From positions 310,001 to 374,000 of the forward strand of contig NZ_SWJG01000003.1 of assembly GCF_005870035.1 (NCBI RefSeq): a stretch of DNA of 64,000 bases. The letters are read 5' to 3'. This DNA is from Spirosoma lacussanchae (GTDB taxonomy: Bacteria; Bacteroidota; Bacteroidia; Cytophagales; Spirosomataceae). A program made the position numbers and the translations under genes. The notes beneath the pieces were generated by a model. It was not told where the DNA came from. It worked only from the letters and a program-made list of their open reading frames with translations, and did not search any database. Below, one piece after another: positions 63,259 through 64,000 of the stretch (position 1 is the stretch's first letter; every line of letters begins with the position of its first letter).

Positions 63259-64000
63259 ATGAGGCATCGTTATTCCATATTGTTCTTTCCACTGCACGTA
63301 ATTGCTGATTTTCTCAGCCTGAACGCGGCTTTTGTTGGGGCATACTGGATAAAATTCAGAGCTGTTGAGCCGGTATCGGAACCACCTTATGCGCTGCTGT
63401 GGGTACTGTTCAATCTGGTGTGGCTGGTTGAGGTGTTGCTGTTCAAGCCCTATACATTTCCTCGTCAGCTTTTTAAGGCTGACCATTTAATAAAGAAATT
63501 GCTCTTCCTGATGGCGCTGCATATTGCGGTGATCTCCATCTGTTGGGTGGCTATAAAAGGATATTACTACTCCAGAGAGCATCTGTTAATTACGTACGTG
63601 CTTTTTACCAGTATGGCGGCTGCTTTCCGGATTGGTGGACTGGTCTTTTTGAAAGAGTACCGGGCGCGGGGATACAACAACAGACGGTATATCGTGGTAG
63701 GCTATGGCAAGCTGGCCAGTACGATTCAGAGTTTCTACGCCATGCATCCCGAAATGGGGTTTCGTTTTCAGGGATACTTCGATCATGCCACTGATGAGAA
63801 CAAGGCGATGCTGACTGGCGGCTATGGTGATTTAGCCCGTTATATCAAGGAACAGAATATTGACTGCGTCTACTGCTGTATGCCCTATATTGATAATAAC
63901 AAGTTGAAAGAAATCGTGGATCAGGCCGAAGACGAGAACTATCAGGTAAAACTGCTGGTAGATTTCCGCGGATTTCTGACCCGGGGCGCTTCGGTTGAAT
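63259..64000 (+). CDS. Exopolysaccharide priming glycosyltransferase, N-terminal part (cut by window end)
   Basis: The ATG at 63259 opens a frame that runs to base 64000 without a stop, 247 codons. It encodes four hydrophobic segments (about 8-26, 41-60, 74-93, 105-123), then a Rossmann-like CoA-binding-3 domain (RRYIVVGYGKLASTIQSFYA, GFRFQGYF, NIDCVYCCMPY), which is the N-terminal half of WcaJ/undecaprenyl-phosphate glucose phosphotransferase-type enzymes. The catalytic bacterial sugar transferase domain lies beyond the window. The enzyme starts repeat-unit synthesis by moving a sugar phosphate to the lipid carrier. Confidence 0.85.
   Translation, partial: MRHRYSILFFPLHVIADFLSLNAAFVGAYWIKFRAVEPVSEPPYALLWVLFNLVWLVEVLLFKPYTFPRQLFKADHLIKKLLFLMALHIAVISICWVAIKGYYYSREHLLITYVLFTSMAAAFRIGGLVFLKEYRARGYNNRRYIVVGYGKLASTIQSFYAMHPEMGFRFQGYFDHATDENKAMLTGGYGDLARYIKEQNIDCVYCCMPYIDNNKLKEIVDQAEDENYQVKLLVDFRGFLTRGASVE

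Noticed and set aside
1-64000. tRNA, rRNA, riboswitch or tmRNA genes
   Set aside because: I looked at the gaps between genes for cloverleaf arms and known conserved cores and found none; a tRNAscan or Infernal run would be decisive.

Overview
The window looks like chromosome of a Bacteroidota bacterium, most likely order Cytophagales (a Spirosoma-like organism; this is inference from gene content, not from a marker gene). Pointers are two type IX secretion (T9SS) C-terminal sorting signals, a CHU_C-type gliding-associated protein next to an OmpA/PD40 protein, a Wzi-type capsule protein, a 1130-residue SecA, weak Shine-Dalgarno sequences, and promoters of the Bacteroidota form TTG-N18..20-TAnnTTTG (clear before dsbD, secA and one glycosyltransferase). 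Most of the window is visibly GC-rich; about 44.1-60.2 kb is visibly AT-rich.

Layout. 0-8.7 kb: end of an outer-membrane barrel gene, a fatty acid desaturase resembling eukaryotic sphingolipid delta-4 desaturases, DsbD, a PhyH-family dioxygenase divergent from an AraC-type regulator, glyA, tatC and a small unknown protein. 8.8-17.7 kb: a tightly packed minus-strand MoxR operon (SpoIIM-like protein, membrane protein, DUF4129, DUF4350, MoxR ATPase, two less usual genes, DUF58) with a divergent RDD gene. 17.8-24 kb: M20 amidohydrolase, YdeI-like protein, DUF885 lipoprotein, and a Tat-signal gluconate-dehydrogenase subunit 3-like protein paired with a GMC oxidoreductase. 24.1-34.4 kb: a secreted Thr/Ser/Gly-repeat protein, a T9SS type B cargo protein with a PorE-like OmpA protein, a lipoprotein, ispE, a cytochrome oxidase subunit III-like protein and an M1 metallopeptidase. 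34.4-41.3 kb (minus strand): a KAS III-like enzyme, a GT4 glycosyltransferase overlapping an HExxH-containing secreted protein, and secA.

41.5-64 kb is an exopolysaccharide/capsule locus. GC-rich export and assembly genes lie at its ends (Wza-like SLBB protein and Wzz-like chain-length protein on the left; T9SS protein, Wzi-like protein and a truncated priming glycosyltransferase on the right). Between them is an AT-rich cassette: GDP-mannose dehydratase-like enzyme, methyltransferase, Wzx flippase, a decayed IS3-family insertion, an MBOAT acyltransferase with an SGNH-like partner, four GT2 glycosyltransferases, a probable Wzy polymerase, a tailspike-like beta-helix protein, and a fibre protein of 17-residue repeats. 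The composition boundary on the right falls inside the fibre gene, so the cassette seems to have been exchanged by recombination that left a mosaic gene.

The most unusual observations are the mosaic fibre gene and its beta-helix neighbour inside the capsule cassette, the 63-bp almost perfect palindrome at 61380-61442, the bacterial DES1-like desaturase, and the octamer array between glyA and tatC. No tRNA, rRNA or CRISPR array was recognised.
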